This document shows, in pieces, positions 7,209 to 17,210 of a stretch of DNA of 64,000 bases. The notes below the pieces were generated by a model that worked only from the letters and a program-made list of their open reading frames with translations, was not told the origin of the DNA and did not search any database. Source of the stretch: Microbacterium sp. 8M (GTDB taxonomy: Bacteria; Actinomycetota; Actinomycetes; Actinomycetales; Microbacteriaceae); NCBI RefSeq assembly GCF_902506375.1, contig NZ_LR733284.1, forward strand, positions 1,329,147 through 1,393,146, given 5' to 3'. How positions within the stretch are numbered: the first letter of the stretch is position 1; every line of letters starts with the position of its first letter. Made by a program: the position numbers and the translations under genes.

Positions 7209-8732
7209 TCAGAGAGCTTCGATGACCTCGCGCAGCACGTCGGGGTCGTACCACGGGATCTCGCCGTCGGCGAGGGCGTGATAGCGCTCGTGGCCCTTGC
7301 CGAGGACCACGACGGTGTCCTCCGGACGCGCCATGCGCACCGCCGCCGCCATCGCCTCGCGACGGTCGGCGATCTCGACGATCTCGACGACGCTGGATCG
7401 GGCGCCGTCGATGAGCGAGGCGCGGATCTCGGCGGGATCGTCGTCGTAGGGGTTGTCGTCGGTGATGACGAGCACGTCGGCGAACATGGCCGCGAAACGG
7501 CCCATCATCCGGCGCTTGGCCGCGTCGCGGTGCCCGTTCGCGCCGAGGACGGCGATGAGGCGGCCCTCGGGCGTGGTCGTGCGGATGGCGCGCAGGGCGG
7601 CGTTGATCGCCTCGGGCTTGTGCGCGGAGTCGACGATCGCCGTGAACGGCTGACCGAAGTCGAACCGCTGCAGGCGGCCCTCGACGCTGGGCAGCGCCGC
7701 GATCCCCGGCGCGAGGTCGGCGAGGTCGCGGCCGGTCTCCACGAGGGCGGCGACGGCGGCGAGGATGTTGTTCACGTTGAAGGCGCCGGTCAGCTGCGTT
7801 GAGAAGCGCACGCGCTCCCCGCGGGGGGAGCGCACCGTGAACTCGGATCCGTGCGCGCGCAGCTCGACGTCCTCGGCACGCCAGTCGGCGGACTCGGATC
7901 CGCTCGCCGACGTGGTGAGCACCGGCACGGTGGCCTGCGCGGCGAGCACGCGCCCCCAGTGCGAGTCGATGTCGACGATGCCGACCTTCGCGTGCTCCGG
8001 GGTCAGCAGCAGCGCCTTGGCCGCGAAGTAGTCCGCCTGCGTGGGGTGGTAGTCGCGGTGGTCGTGCCCGAGGTTCAGGAAGATGCCCGCGTCGAACGCG
8101 AAGCCGTCCACGCGCCCCAGCGTGAGCGCGTGGCTGGACGCCTCGACGGCGACCGTGCTGAGCTTCTGCTCCCGCATCACGGCGAACAGCGCCTGCAGCT
8201 CGGGCGCCTCGGGTGTGGTCAGCACCGGCGGGAAGAAGTCGTCGCCGACCGTCGTGCCGATGGATCCGATCGTGCCGGACTGCGACATGCCCGCGGCGGC
8301 AGCGACGTAGAACGCGGTGGTCGTCTTGCCCTGCGTGCCCGTGATGCCGATCGACGTCATCGACGCCACGGGATCCCGGTAGAGGAACGCCGACGCCGGC
8401 CCGGCGGCGCGGCGCGGGTCCGCGACCACGAGCGCAGGGACGCCGTCGGGCACGAGCGCGGCCCCCGTGGCGTCGGTGAGCACCGCTGCCGCACCGGCCT
8501 CGACCGCCTTCGCGGCGAACCGGGCGCCGTGGGCGTTCGCGCCGGGGATCCCGAGGAACAGGTCGCCCGCGCGCACGTGGTCGGTGGACAGCGCCACCCC
8601 GGTGAACGCCGCGTCCGCGCGCTCCGGGGCGGGGGCGCCGAGGTGCGCAGCGAGGTCGCCGAGCGTGGCGCGGAACGTCTCGACGGGGCGGGAATCCAGG
8701 CGCGGAGCGGGGTAGTTCGACACGGAGGGCAT
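7209..8732 (-). CDS. murE: UDP-N-acetylmuramyl-tripeptide synthetase (MurE-type Mur ligase)
   Basis: A protein of 507 residues with the three Mur-ligase domains: an N-terminal UDP-binding domain, a central ATPase with GITGTQGKTTT, and a C-terminal domain ending VVLGKGHERY. The enzyme adds the third amino acid to UDP-MurNAc-L-Ala-D-Glu. Meso-diaminopimelate enzymes have DNPR in the C-terminal specificity loop; here it is DNPY (about residues 424-427), so the third residue is probably not meso-DAP. That agrees with the B-type peptidoglycan of Microbacteriaceae. No other mur or division-cluster gene is adjacent. A TAGACT box lies 9 nt upstream of the start on the minus strand (8742-8747). Confidence 0.9.
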   Translation of the reverse strand: MPSVSNYPAPRLDSRPVETFRATLGDLAAHLGAPAPERADAAFTGVALSTDHVRAGDLFLGIPGANAHGARFAAKAVEAGAAAVLTDATGAALVPDGVPALVVADPRRAAGPASAFLYRDPVASMTSIGITGTQGKTTTAFYVAAAAGMSQSGTIGSIGTTVGDDFFPPVLTTPEAPELQALFAVMREQKLSTVAVEASSHALTLGRVDGFAFDAGIFLNLGHDHRDYHPTQADYFAAKALLLTPEHAKVGIVDIDSHWGRVLAAQATVPVLTTSASGSESADWRAEDVELRAHGSEFTVRSPRGERVRFSTQLTGAFNVNNILAAVAALVETGRDLADLAPGIAALPSVEGRLQRFDFGQPFTAIVDSAHKPEAINAALRAIRTTTPEGRLIAVLGANGHRDAAKRRMMGRFAAMFADVLVITDDNPYDDDPAEIRASLIDGARSSVVEIVEIADRREAMAAAVRMARPEDTVVVLGKGHERYHALADGEIPWYDPDVLREVIEAL

Positions 8733-8752
8733 GACCGTCCGAGTCTACCGGG

Positions 8753-8785
8753 CCCTTCGTCTCGCCTTCGGCTCGCTCAGGGACC
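8753..8785. repeat. REP-like repeat, SERSETK type
   Basis: The stretch CTTCGTCTCGCCTTCGGCTC followed by GCTCAGGGACC lies in the 66-bp spacer between the shikimate-dehydrogenase-like gene and murE. Related copies occur at 14418, 17211 and 51659. Confidence 0.6.
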
Positions 8786-8798
8786 GAGCGCGCTCCGG

Positions 8799-9617
8799 TC
8801 ACTGCGCGCGCATGAACTCCTCGGCGGCCCTGACCTGCGCGTCGCTGGGGCGGATGCCGGTGTAGAGCACGAACTGCTCGAGCGCCTGCAGGGTCGCGAC
8901 CTCGGCACCCGTGATCACGGTCCTGCCGGCCGCCCGTCCGGCGCGCACGAGCGGGGTCTCGGCGGGGAGCGCCACGACGTCGAACACGACGGACGCGGCC
9001 TCGATCGCGGCCTCGGGGAACGACAGCGCCTCAGCCTCGGCGCCGCCCGCCATGCCGATCGGGGTGACGTTGACGAGGATGTCCGCGGTGCGGTCGCCCA
9101 GGTCGGCGGCCCAGTCGAAGCCGTAGAGGCCGGCGAGGGCGCGCCCCGCCTCCTCGTTGCGCGCCACGATCGTGACGTGCGAGAAGCCCGCGTCGCGGAA
9201 GGCGGCCGCGGTGGCCTTCGCCATCCCGCCGGATCCGCGCAGCAGCACGGAGGATGCCGGATCCAGGGCGTTGCGCTCGATGAGCTGCGCGATCGCCGAG
9301 TAGTCGGTGTTGTAGGCCGTGAGCACGCCGTCGTCGTTCACGATCGTGTTGACGGAGTCGATCGCGGTGGCGGACGGATCCATCCGGTCCACCAGTGCGA
9401 TCACGTCCTCCTTGTACGGCATGGAGATGGCGCAGCCGCGGATGCCGAGGCCGCGCACGCCCGCGATCGCCTGGGCGAGGTCGGTCGGCGCGAAGGCCTT
9501 GTAGATCCAGTTCAGACCCAGCGCCTCGTAGAGGTGGTTGTGGAACCGCGTCCCGTTGTTGCTGGGGCGCGCGGACAGCGAGATGCACAGGGTCATGTCT
9601 TTGTTCAGGATCGGCAC
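8799..9617 (-). CDS. Shikimate 5-dehydrogenase-like protein (HI0607 type)
   Basis: A protein of 272 residues. The N-terminal substrate domain has LSARPSNNGTRFHNHLYEAL and ISMPYKED; the Rossmann domain has LLRGSGGMAKA and NVTPIGMAGG. The SARPSNNGT start matches the Haemophilus HI0607-type subgroup rather than canonical AroE, and that subgroup turns over shikimate poorly. Whether it serves the shikimate pathway is therefore uncertain. No other aro gene is near. The GTG start at 9617 is preceded by TACCCT on the minus strand (9624-9629) with a 6-nt gap, indicating leaderless transcription. Confidence 0.85.
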   Translation of the reverse strand: MPILNKDMTLCISLSARPSNNGTRFHNHLYEALGLNWIYKAFAPTDLAQAIAGVRGLGIRGCAISMPYKEDVIALVDRMDPSATAIDSVNTIVNDDGVLTAYNTDYSAIAQLIERNALDPASSVLLRGSGGMAKATAAAFRDAGFSHVTIVARNEEAGRALAGLYGFDWAADLGDRTADILVNVTPIGMAGGAEAEALSFPEAAIEAASVVFDVVALPAETPLVRAGRAAGRTVITGAEVATLQALEQFVLYTGIRPSDAQVRAAEEFMRAQ

Positions 9618-9674
9618 GGACCCAGGGTACTCGCGGGGGATCCCGGCGCTCGGGCGCGCACGCTCCGACCGCGC

Positions 9675-11024
9675 TCAGGCGGTGGCGAGCTCCGGCTCGA
9701 CGACGGCGTGGGCGAGCGCCTGCTCCAGGTCGGCGAGGATGTCGGCGGGGTCCTCGATGCCGATCGACAGGCGCACCGTGGTCGCGCTGATGCCGGCGGC
9801 GGCGCGCTGTGCCGCGTTCAGGTGCGAGTGCGTCATCGACGCCGGGTGGGCGACGAGCGAGCGGGCGTCGCCGATGTTCGCCACGAGCCGCACCACGCGG
9901 AGGCCGTCGACGAACCGCTCCACGCGCTCCTGGTCGCGGTCCTCGTCGCCCGTGGACGCGAGGTCGATCGAGAACACCGCGGGAGCGCCGTGCGGAAGGT
10001 AGTGCGCGACCCGCCCGTGCCACGGGTTGCCGACGAGGCCGGGATGGTGGACCGCGGCGATCGCCGGGTTCGCGGCGAGGGCCTCGGCGATGGCGAGGGC
10101 GGACGAGCTCTGCCGGGCGACGCGCAGGTCGAGCGTCTCGATGCCCTGCAGGATCTGGTGCGCGTTGAACGGCGACAGCGACGGCCCCAGGTCGTGCACG
10201 TACTTCGCCTTCACGAGCACCGCGAAGGCGAGGCCCTGACCGAACCGCTCCCACAGCGACACCGGGCCGAACCGGTCGTGCTGCGCGGTGAACTGCGGCC
10301 AGCGGGCCGGATCCGCGCCGAAGTCGAAGGAGCCCAGGTCGACCGCGACCCCGCCCAGGGAGCCGCCGTGGCCGCTCAGGTACTTGGTGGCCGAATGCAC
10401 CACGAAGTCGGCTCCGTGCTCGCCCGGACGCTGCAGGTACGGCGTGGTCACGGTGCTGTCGATCACCAGCGGCACGCCCGCGGCGTGCGCGATGTCGGCG
10501 ACGGCACGCACGTCGAGCACCTGCGCCAGCGGGTTCGCCACGGACTCCGCGAAGAACAGCCGCGTGCGCTCGGTGACGGCGGAGCGCCATGCCTCGGGGT
10601 CGTCCTGGTCGACGAAGGTCACCGCGATGCCGAAGTCGTCGAGCGTGTCCTGCAGCAGGTCGACCGTACCGCCGTACAGTCGGTCGGCGGCGACGACATG
10701 GCCGCCCCGGCCGGCGAGCGCGAGGATCGTCACGGCGACGGCGGCCTGACCGCTCGCGACGGCGACGGCGGAGACGCCGCCCTCGAGCGCGGCCACGCGC
10801 TCCTCGAGCACCTGCTGGGTGGGGCTGGCGTTGCGGCTGTAGATGTTGCCCGCGCGGCGCAGCGCGAACAGGTCGCGCGCCTCGGCGAGATTGGCGAACT
10901 GGTAGGCGGCCGACTGGTACAGCGGCGGCACCGCGGTGTTCTGCGGCGTGCCGGGGACGTAGGCCGCCTGCACCTGCTTCGTGGCGAAACGGGTGTCGGG
11001 AGCGGAGGCGGCGGCGTCGGTCAC
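9675..11024 (-). CDS. metY: O-acetylhomoserine sulfhydrylase (PLP-dependent, MetY/CysD type)
   Basis: A protein of about 449 residues from the GTG at 11024. It is a Cys/Met-metabolism PLP enzyme: [20 protein letters not shown] is the N-terminal signature, ASGQAAVA the cofactor pocket, and [14 protein letters not shown] holds the Schiff-base lysine. It makes homocysteine from O-acetylhomoserine and sulfide in methionine synthesis. The open frame extends upstream to 11198, but that extra part encodes repeat-derived, Arg-rich sequence without family similarity, so the shorter start is preferred. No metX partner lies next to it. Confidence 0.88.
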   Translation of the reverse strand: MTDAAASAPDTRFATKQVQAAYVPGTPQNTAVPPLYQSAAYQFANLAEARDLFALRRAGNIYSRNASPTQQVLEERVAALEGGVSAVAVASGQAAVAVTILALAGRGGHVVAADRLYGGTVDLLQDTLDDFGIAVTFVDQDDPEAWRSAVTERTRLFFAESVANPLAQVLDVRAVADIAHAAGVPLVIDSTVTTPYLQRPGEHGADFVVHSATKYLSGHGGSLGGVAVDLGSFDFGADPARWPQFTAQHDRFGPVSLWERFGQGLAFAVLVKAKYVHDLGPSLSPFNAHQILQGIETLDLRVARQSSSALAIAEALAANPAIAAVHHPGLVGNPWHGRVAHYLPHGAPAVFSIDLASTGDEDRDQERVERFVDGLRVVRLVANIGDARSLVAHPASMTHSHLNAAQRAAAGISATTVRLSIGIEDPADILADLEQALAHAVVEPELATA

Positions 11025-11072
11025 CCACCCATCCTCGGGCGCGAAGTCCCGGATCCGCCGGGATGTTTCCGT

Positions 11073-11249
11073 CTGTTGCGGATCGGCGGCGGCCTGTTGC
11101 GGATCGGCGGTGGCGCCCGGCCTCTGGAGCCGCGTGCGGGAAAACCCCGGCGACGTGCGGCGTGGCGCGTCCCGCCGGCGCGACCGGATGCGCGACACGC
11201 GTGGTGCTCCTCCGTTTTCCGACGGAGGGATCCGGATCTGTTGCGGATC
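11073..11249. repeat. CTGTTGCGGATC repeats and a hairpin upstream of metY
   Basis: CTGTTGCGGATC occurs at 11073-11084, 11094-11105 and 11238-11249. The first two sit in a 21-bp tandem doublet (11073-11093 and 11094-11114, 20/21 identical). Between them and the third copy is a hairpin, CCTCCGT/ACGGAGG (about 11209-11228), just after the stop of the oxidoreductase gene. It could be a terminator for that gene or an element of the metY leader; there is no T-tract. Confidence 0.55.
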
Positions 11250-11259
11250 CGGGCGGCGG

Positions 11260-12207
11260 TCAGGGGCGCAGCAGGATCTTGCCGTGCGCGGCGTGCGCCT
11301 CGATGAGACGGTGCGCCTCGGCGGCTTCCGCGAGCGGCAGCTCCGGCCCGAATTCGATCGTGAACCGCCCCTCCGCGATCATGCCGACGGCGACCGGCAC
11401 GGCCTCGGCGCGCCAGGCGAGCTCCTGCTCCGTGAGCGGGACGGGGCTGCCGCCGCTGAAGGCGCGGATGCCGAGCTCGGCCGCGTCCGGGCCGCGCACG
11501 ATCGTCGCGATCCGGTCCCGGTCGGCGACGAGGGCGAGCGACGCGGCGATGGCCTCGTCCGTGCCTGCGCCGTCGAGCGCCACGGTGATCTCACGCCCGC
11601 CGGCGGCCTCCCGGACGCGCTGCTCGAGTCCCTCGCCGTAGACCACCGGGATCGCGCCGAGCTCGCGCATCCGCTCCTGCGAGCCGGGGCCGCCCGTCGC
11701 GATGACCGCGGCGCCCCAGGCGACGGCGAACTGGATCGCGGCCTGCCCGACCGCTCCGGATCCGGCGTGCAGGAGCAGCAGATCGCCGGGGCCGACGGCG
11801 AGAGACCGCAGCGCCTGGTAGGCGGTTCCGGCGGGGATCCCCAGCGCGGCCCCCTCCGCGGCGGTCACCGCATCGGGAAGGGGCGTCACGTGCGCGGCCG
11901 GCACGGCGAGAGCCGTGGCATATGTGCCGCGGGTGTCGCGGATGGCCACCCGGGCGCCGACGGCGACACCGGCGACGTCCGGTCCGACCGCGGTCACGAC
12001 GCCGGCGCCGTCGAAGCCGAGGCGGCGGGGCTCGGTGATCGGCGGGAGCGGCCGGAAGCCGCTGCGCTGCTTCACGTCGATGGGGTTCACCCCTGCGGCC
12101 TCGATGCGAACCACGACCTCGCCGGCCGCGGGCACCGGATCCGGCACCTCCACGAGGGTGAGGACCTCCGGTCCGCCGAGTTCGGTCTGCACGATCGCCT
12201 GAGCCAT
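11260..12207 (-). CDS. NADP-dependent quinone oxidoreductase (zinc-free MDR family)
   Basis: A protein of 315 residues of the medium-chain dehydrogenase/reductase family. It has the N-terminal GroES-like barrel (GVNPIDVKQRSG) and a Rossmann domain with LLLHAGSGAVGQAAIQFA. The catalytic-zinc Cys/His set of alcohol dehydrogenases is absent, so it belongs to the quinone oxidoreductase group that reduces quinones or enones with NADPH. The ATG at 12207 is preceded on the minus strand by TAGCCT (12214-12219) with a 6-nt gap, pointing to a leaderless transcript. It is an isolated gene; the physiological substrate is unknown. Confidence 0.85.
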   Translation of the reverse strand: MAQAIVQTELGGPEVLTLVEVPDPVPAAGEVVVRIEAAGVNPIDVKQRSGFRPLPPITEPRRLGFDGAGVVTAVGPDVAGVAVGARVAIRDTRGTYATALAVPAAHVTPLPDAVTAAEGAALGIPAGTAYQALRSLAVGPGDLLLLHAGSGAVGQAAIQFAVAWGAAVIATGGPGSQERMRELGAIPVVYGEGLEQRVREAAGGREITVALDGAGTDEAIAASLALVADRDRIATIVRGPDAAELGIRAFSGGSPVPLTEQELAWRAEAVPVAVGMIAEGRFTIEFGPELPLAEAAEAHRLIEAHAAHGKILLRP

Positions 12208-12251
12208 GGATCCAGGCTACGGCTCCGGCGGTCGGCGGCGGGCCGCCCGGG

Positions 12252-15200
12252 TCACTTCTCGGCGAGGGCCTTCACGATGCGCTGCGGCGACACCGGCTGC
12301 GCGGTGCCGAGGCGCTGCGCGAACAGGCTGACGCGGTACTCCTCGAGGAGCCAGCGCACCTCCACGAGCCGGGGCGCGGCGTCGGCGGGCAGCGGGATGG
12401 TGCCGCCGGCGTCGGCGAACTGCTGGGCCATCCGCTCGTACTCGGTGAGCCGGGTGCGGTCCTTGCCCGGCGCGTCGGCCAGGGTGCGCAGACGGTCCAG
12501 GATCCCGTCCAGATAGCGCGGGTAGTGCGCGAGGCGCTCGGCGCCGGCGATGGAGATGAACCCGTTCGGGAGCAGGCCCGCGAGCTGGCCTCGGATGTCG
12601 TTCAGCGTCCCGAGCAGAGCGAGGGAGTTCTGCCCCTTCATCGCGCGCTCGACCTCGCGCGCCCTGGTCAGGATCTTCGCCACGAGCGACACCAGCGCGA
12701 ACAGCTCGTCGACGACGATCGCGGAGACGCCGTCACGCACGCGGGCGAAGTCGGCCTCGGTGCGCACGATCCCGGATCCGTCCGTCAACCGGTCGATCGT
12801 GGCGCGCGCCACCGCGGCGCGCGCGTCCTCGATCAGCGCGGCGACGTTCGGGTACGGCGACGCGGCGAGCGCGAGCTTCTCGGGGCTCGTCAGGTGGTCC
12901 TGCACGTAGGACGCGGGGGAGGGGATACCCAGCAGCACCAGCCGCAGCACGCCGTCCCTGGTCGCCACGCGGGCGGCATCGGCGGTCGCCTCGACGCGCA
13001 GGGAGACCGTCCTGCCCTGATCCACGAGAGCCGGGTACCCGCGCACCACGCCGCCGGCGACGCGGGTGTCGAGCACCTCCGGCAGGTCGCCGAAGTCCCA
13101 GGTCGTGAGGCCGTCGCGCGCGACGAGCGCGGGCGTCCCCTGGGCGGCCGGCGCCGGTCCCTGAGGCCGTCGAAGGGACCCCGCGACCCTGGCGCTGCCC
13201 GTGCGAGCGGTCGTGTCCCTGCTCAGCGATCGCGACACACTGTCCCGGGACCGATCGGCGAGATCGCGCTGCAGCGCGGCCAGATCCCGCCCCGAGCCCA
13301 CCACGCGCCCGCGCTCGTCGACGGCGCGGAAGTTCATCCGCAGATGCGCGGGGACGCGCTCCATGTCGAAGTCGGCGGCCGACATCGGCTGGTTCGCCAG
13401 AGGCTGGATGAGCCGGGCCAGCGCCTCACGCAGGCTCCGCGGGGGCAGGCCGGCGTGCGCTTCGGGGCCGTCGGCGGCCAGTTCGGCGCCGAACTTCTCC
13501 GCCCAGTCCGCGGCGGGGACGACGTGGCGGCGGATCGCCTTCGGCAGCGCCCGCAGCAGCGCGGTCACGAGCTCGGCGCGCAGCCCAGGCACCTGCCAGT
13601 CGAAGCCCGCATCCTGCACCTGCTGCAGCAGCGCGAGCGGGATCACGACGCTCACGCCGTCGTCTGCGGCGCCCGGCTCGAACCGGTAGGCGAGGCCCAG
13701 CACCTGGTCGGCCTGCGTCCAGCGCGTGGGGAAGTCGCGCTGGTCGGCGCGCTCGTCGTCGTCGATCAGGTCGCTCTCGCGCATCACGAGCAGCTTCGGC
13801 GTCCTGGCGAGCTCCTCGCGCCACCACGCCTCGAACGAGCGCACATCGCAGACCTCGGCGGGGATCCGCTCGTCGTAGAAGCGGAACACCGCCTCGTCGC
13901 CGACGAGGATGTCGCGGCGGCGCTCGCGCTCCTCGAGCTTCTCCAGGCGCTTGCGCAGCTCGGCGTTGCTGCGCCAGAACGCCGAGACGCGCTTGTCGAT
14001 GCGCGACGGATCCCATTCGCCCTCGACGAGCGCGTGCCGGAGGAACAGCTCCCGTGCGGCCGGCCGGTCGATGCGGGCGAACTGCACGCGGCGGCGCGCC
14101 ACGATCTCGACGCCGAACAGCGTCACCTTCTCGAACGCGACGGCGGCTCCGGCCTCCTTCGACCAGTGCGGCTCGGAGATCTGCCGCTTCGCGAGGTCGC
14201 CGGCGAGCGCCTCCGCCCAGGCGGGGTCGATCGCGGCGGCCGTGCGGGCGAAGGTGCGCGAGGTCTCCACGATCTCCGCCGCCATCACCGCGCGCGGCGT
14301 TCTGGCCCCTGAGGCTCTCGAGGGGCGCAGCGACGAGCCGGGGAACAGCGAGAAGCGGATCCCGCGCGCGCCGCGGTACTCGGCGAAGCGGCGCTTCGGG
14401 TCCTTCTGCGGACCGGTTGCTGAGCGAGCGGAGCGAGACGAAGCACGCTCGTCCAGGATGCCGATGTGGCTGAGCAGCCCCGCGAGCAGCGCGCGGTGCA
14501 CGGCGTCGGCGTCGACCGTCCGGGTGTCGCCGTCGCGCCCGGTCTTCACGAGCGTGCGCAGCTGGCGGTGCACGTCGAACCACTCCCGCACGCGCACGTA
14601 GTTCAGGTGCTCGGCGCGGCAGAGCCGGCGGAAGGCACTGGATCCGAGCTCGCGCTGCTGCTCGCGCAGGTGGTTCCAGAGGTTCAGGATCGTGAGGAAG
14701 TCGCTGGTCGGATCCGCGAAGCGGGCATGCATCCGCTCCGCCTCGTCGCGCACTCCCTGCGGCGCGTCCGCGGAGGGGCGCTCCCGCACGTCCTGGATCG
14801 ACAGGCCGGCGACGATCGCGAGGACGGGGGCGACCACGTCGGTGCGCACGGCCTCGACGAGCATGCGGGCGAAGCGCGGGTCGATCGGCATGCGGGCGAT
14901 GTCGCGCCCGATCCGGGTGAGCCGCGGGGCCTCGGGCCCTGAGCCCGTCGAAGCGCCGCGTCCCGCCTGCACGGCGCCGAGCTCCACGAGCAGGTCGAAG
15001 GCGGAGCGCACGTCGCGGGACTCCGGGGGAGTGAGGAACGGGAACTCGGCGATGTCGCCGAAGCCCAGGCTCAGCATCTGCAGCACGACCGCGGCGAGCG
15101 AGGTGCGCAGGATCTCGGGCTCGGTGAACTCCGGGCGCTTGTCGAAGTCGTCCTCGCCGTAGAGCCGGATCGCGATGCCGGGGCTCGTGCGGCCGGCGCG

Positions 15201-16298
15201 TCCCGAGCGCTGGTTCGCCGACGCCTGCGAGACGGCCTCGATCGGCAGCTGCTGCACCTTGGAGCGGCTGCTGTAGCGCGAGATGCGCGCCGTGCCGGTG
15301 TCGATCACGTACTTGATGCCGGGCACCGTGAGGCTGGTCTCGGCCACGTTCGTCGCGAGGATCACCCGCCGGCGGAGCCCCGCGACCGTCGACGGCTCGA
15401 ACACCCGGTGCTGTTCGGCGGCCGAGAGGCGGCCGTACAGGGGCAGCACCTCGACCGGCGCCGTCTGCGAGCGGTAGGCGCCGCGGATCGCGTCGGCGGC
15501 GTCGCGGATCTCGGCCTCGCCGGGAAGGAACACGAGCACGTCGCCGCGCTCCTCGCGATCCAGCTCCTGCAGCGCCCGCACGATCGCGGTGACCTCGTCT
15601 TCGGGCTCGGAGTCGCGCCCCTTCGGTCCCTGAGCGGGGCGTGGGGATCGAGGCTTCGCGGACCCGGACCCTTCGACGGGCTCAGGGACCTGGTCCACCA
15701 GCGGGCGATACCGGATCTCGACGGGATATGTGCGCCCGGACACCTCGATGACGGGCGCGGGCTCGCCCTCGGCATCGGCGAAGTGCTTCGCGAAGCTGTG
15801 CGGGTCGATGGTCGCGGAGGTGATGATCACCTTCAGATCCGGTCGCTCGGGCAGGATCCGGTGCAGATAGCCGAGCAGGAAGTCGACGTTGAGGGAGCGT
15901 TCGTGCGCCTCGTCGATGATGATCGTGTCGTAGCGGCGCAGCAGCCGGTCCCGATGGATCTCGTTGAGCAGGATCCCGTCGGTCATCAGCGCGATCCGGG
16001 TCTCGTCCGAGACCTGGTCCGTGAAGCGCACCTTGTAACCGACGAGCCCGCCCAGCGGCACCTGCAGCTCCTCCGCGACGCGCTCCGCGATCGTGCGGGC
16101 GGCGAGCCGCCGGGGCTGGGTGTGCGCGATGCGCTCCCGTCCCAGCTCGAGCAGGATCTTCGGCAACTGCGTGGTCTTGCCGGACCCGGTCGCGCCGGCG
16201 ACGACGACGACCTGGTGGTCGCGGACGGCCGCGGCGATCTCGTCGCGCGCGGCACTGACCGGGAGTTCCGGCGGATAGGAGATCACGGGCGCAGACAT
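12252..16298 (-). CDS. hrpA: ATP-dependent RNA helicase HrpA
   Basis: A protein of 1348 residues, DEAH/RHA family. Walker A is GATGSGKTTQ near residue 38, the DEAH box is in IIIDEAHERSLN, and motif VI reads NQRSGRAGRTSPG. Helicase-associated and DUF3418-type C-terminal domains follow. It unwinds RNA and is linked to mRNA turnover and ribosome rescue. It is slightly longer than typical HrpA because several low-similarity segments are in-frame copies of REP-like DNA: about residues 203-233 (PEPVEGSGS), 448-455 (STGSGPEA), 616-636, 655-670 and 1015-1050. Its divergent promoter mirrors that of the neighbouring aldo/keto reductase. Confidence 0.93.
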   Translation of the reverse strand: MSAPVISYPPELPVSAARDEIAAAVRDHQVVVVAGATGSGKTTQLPKILLELGRERIAHTQPRRLAARTIAERVAEELQVPLGGLVGYKVRFTDQVSDETRIALMTDGILLNEIHRDRLLRRYDTIIIDEAHERSLNVDFLLGYLHRILPERPDLKVIITSATIDPHSFAKHFADAEGEPAPVIEVSGRTYPVEIRYRPLVDQVPEPVEGSGSAKPRSPRPAQGPKGRDSEPEDEVTAIVRALQELDREERGDVLVFLPGEAEIRDAADAIRGAYRSQTAPVEVLPLYGRLSAAEQHRVFEPSTVAGLRRRVILATNVAETSLTVPGIKYVIDTGTARISRYSSRSKVQQLPIEAVSQASANQRSGRAGRTSPGIAIRLYGEDDFDKRPEFTEPEILRTSLAAVVLQMLSLGFGDIAEFPFLTPPESRDVRSAFDLLVELGAVQAGRGASTGSGPEAPRLTRIGRDIARMPIDPRFARMLVEAVRTDVVAPVLAIVAGLSIQDVRERPSADAPQGVRDEAERMHARFADPTSDFLTILNLWNHLREQQRELGSSAFRRLCRAEHLNYVRVREWFDVHRQLRTLVKTGRDGDTRTVDADAVHRALLAGLLSHIGILDERASSRSARSATGPQKDPKRRFAEYRGARGIRFSLFPGSSLRPSRASGARTPRAVMAAEIVETSRTFARTAAAIDPAWAEALAGDLAKRQISEPHWSKEAGAAVAFEKVTLFGVEIVARRRVQFARIDRPAARELFLRHALVEGEWDPSRIDKRVSAFWRSNAELRKRLEKLEERERRRDILVGDEAVFRFYDERIPAEVCDVRSFEAWWREELARTPKLLVMRESDLIDDDERADQRDFPTRWTQADQVLGLAYRFEPGAADDGVSVVIPLALLQQVQDAGFDWQVPGLRAELVTALLRALPKAIRRHVVPAADWAEKFGAELAADGPEAHAGLPPRSLREALARLIQPLANQPMSAADFDMERVPAHLRMNFRAVDERGRVVGSGRDLAALQRDLADRSRDSVSRSLSRDTTARTGSARVAGSLRRPQGPAPAAQGTPALVARDGLTTWDFGDLPEVLDTRVAGGVVRGYPALVDQGRTVSLRVEATADAARVATRDGVLRLVLLGIPSPASYVQDHLTSPEKLALAASPYPNVAALIEDARAAVARATIDRLTDGSGIVRTEADFARVRDGVSAIVVDELFALVSLVAKILTRAREVERAMKGQNSLALLGTLNDIRGQLAGLLPNGFISIAGAERLAHYPRYLDGILDRLRTLADAPGKDRTRLTEYERMAQQFADAGGTIPLPADAAPRLVEVRWLLEEYRVSLFAQRLGTAQPVSPQRIVKALAEK
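13158..13180. repeat. REP-like copy inside hrpA
   Basis: TCCCTGAGGCCGTCGAAGGG lies in frame in hrpA and is close to the reverse complement of the copy at 15669. It falls in a poorly conserved linker. Confidence 0.6.
14418..14450. repeat. REP-like copy (GCTGAGCGAGCGGAGCGAGA) inside hrpA
   Basis: The SERSETK-type repeat sits in frame in hrpA and encodes an Arg/Ser-rich insertion (DERASSRSARSATG) between conserved helicase segments. Confidence 0.65.
14934..14953. repeat. REP-like copy (CCTGAGCCCGTCGAAG) inside hrpA
   Basis: The reverse complement of CTTCGACGGGCTCAGG occurs in frame and encodes STGSGPEA in a loop of hrpA. Confidence 0.65.
15669..15690. repeat. REP-like copy (CTTCGACGGGCTCAGGGACC) inside hrpA
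   Basis: The canonical unit lies in frame and encodes the VPEPVEGSG segment between the two RecA lobes of hrpA. A related degenerate unit (CCTTCGGTCCCTGAGC) lies about 50 bp before it. Confidence 0.7.
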
Positions 16299-17202
<904 letters not shown>

Positions 17203-17210
17203 CCCCCAGG

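Noticed and set aside
11025..11259. SAM-type riboswitch before metY
   Set aside because: I could not match the conserved cores of SAM-I, SAM-II or SAM-IV; only repeats and a simple hairpin are visible.
7851..11306. 1151-codon open frame on the plus strand over murE, the dehydrogenase and metY
   Set aside because: Low-complexity, Arg/Val/Gly-rich translation; the opposite strand has clear conserved enzymes.
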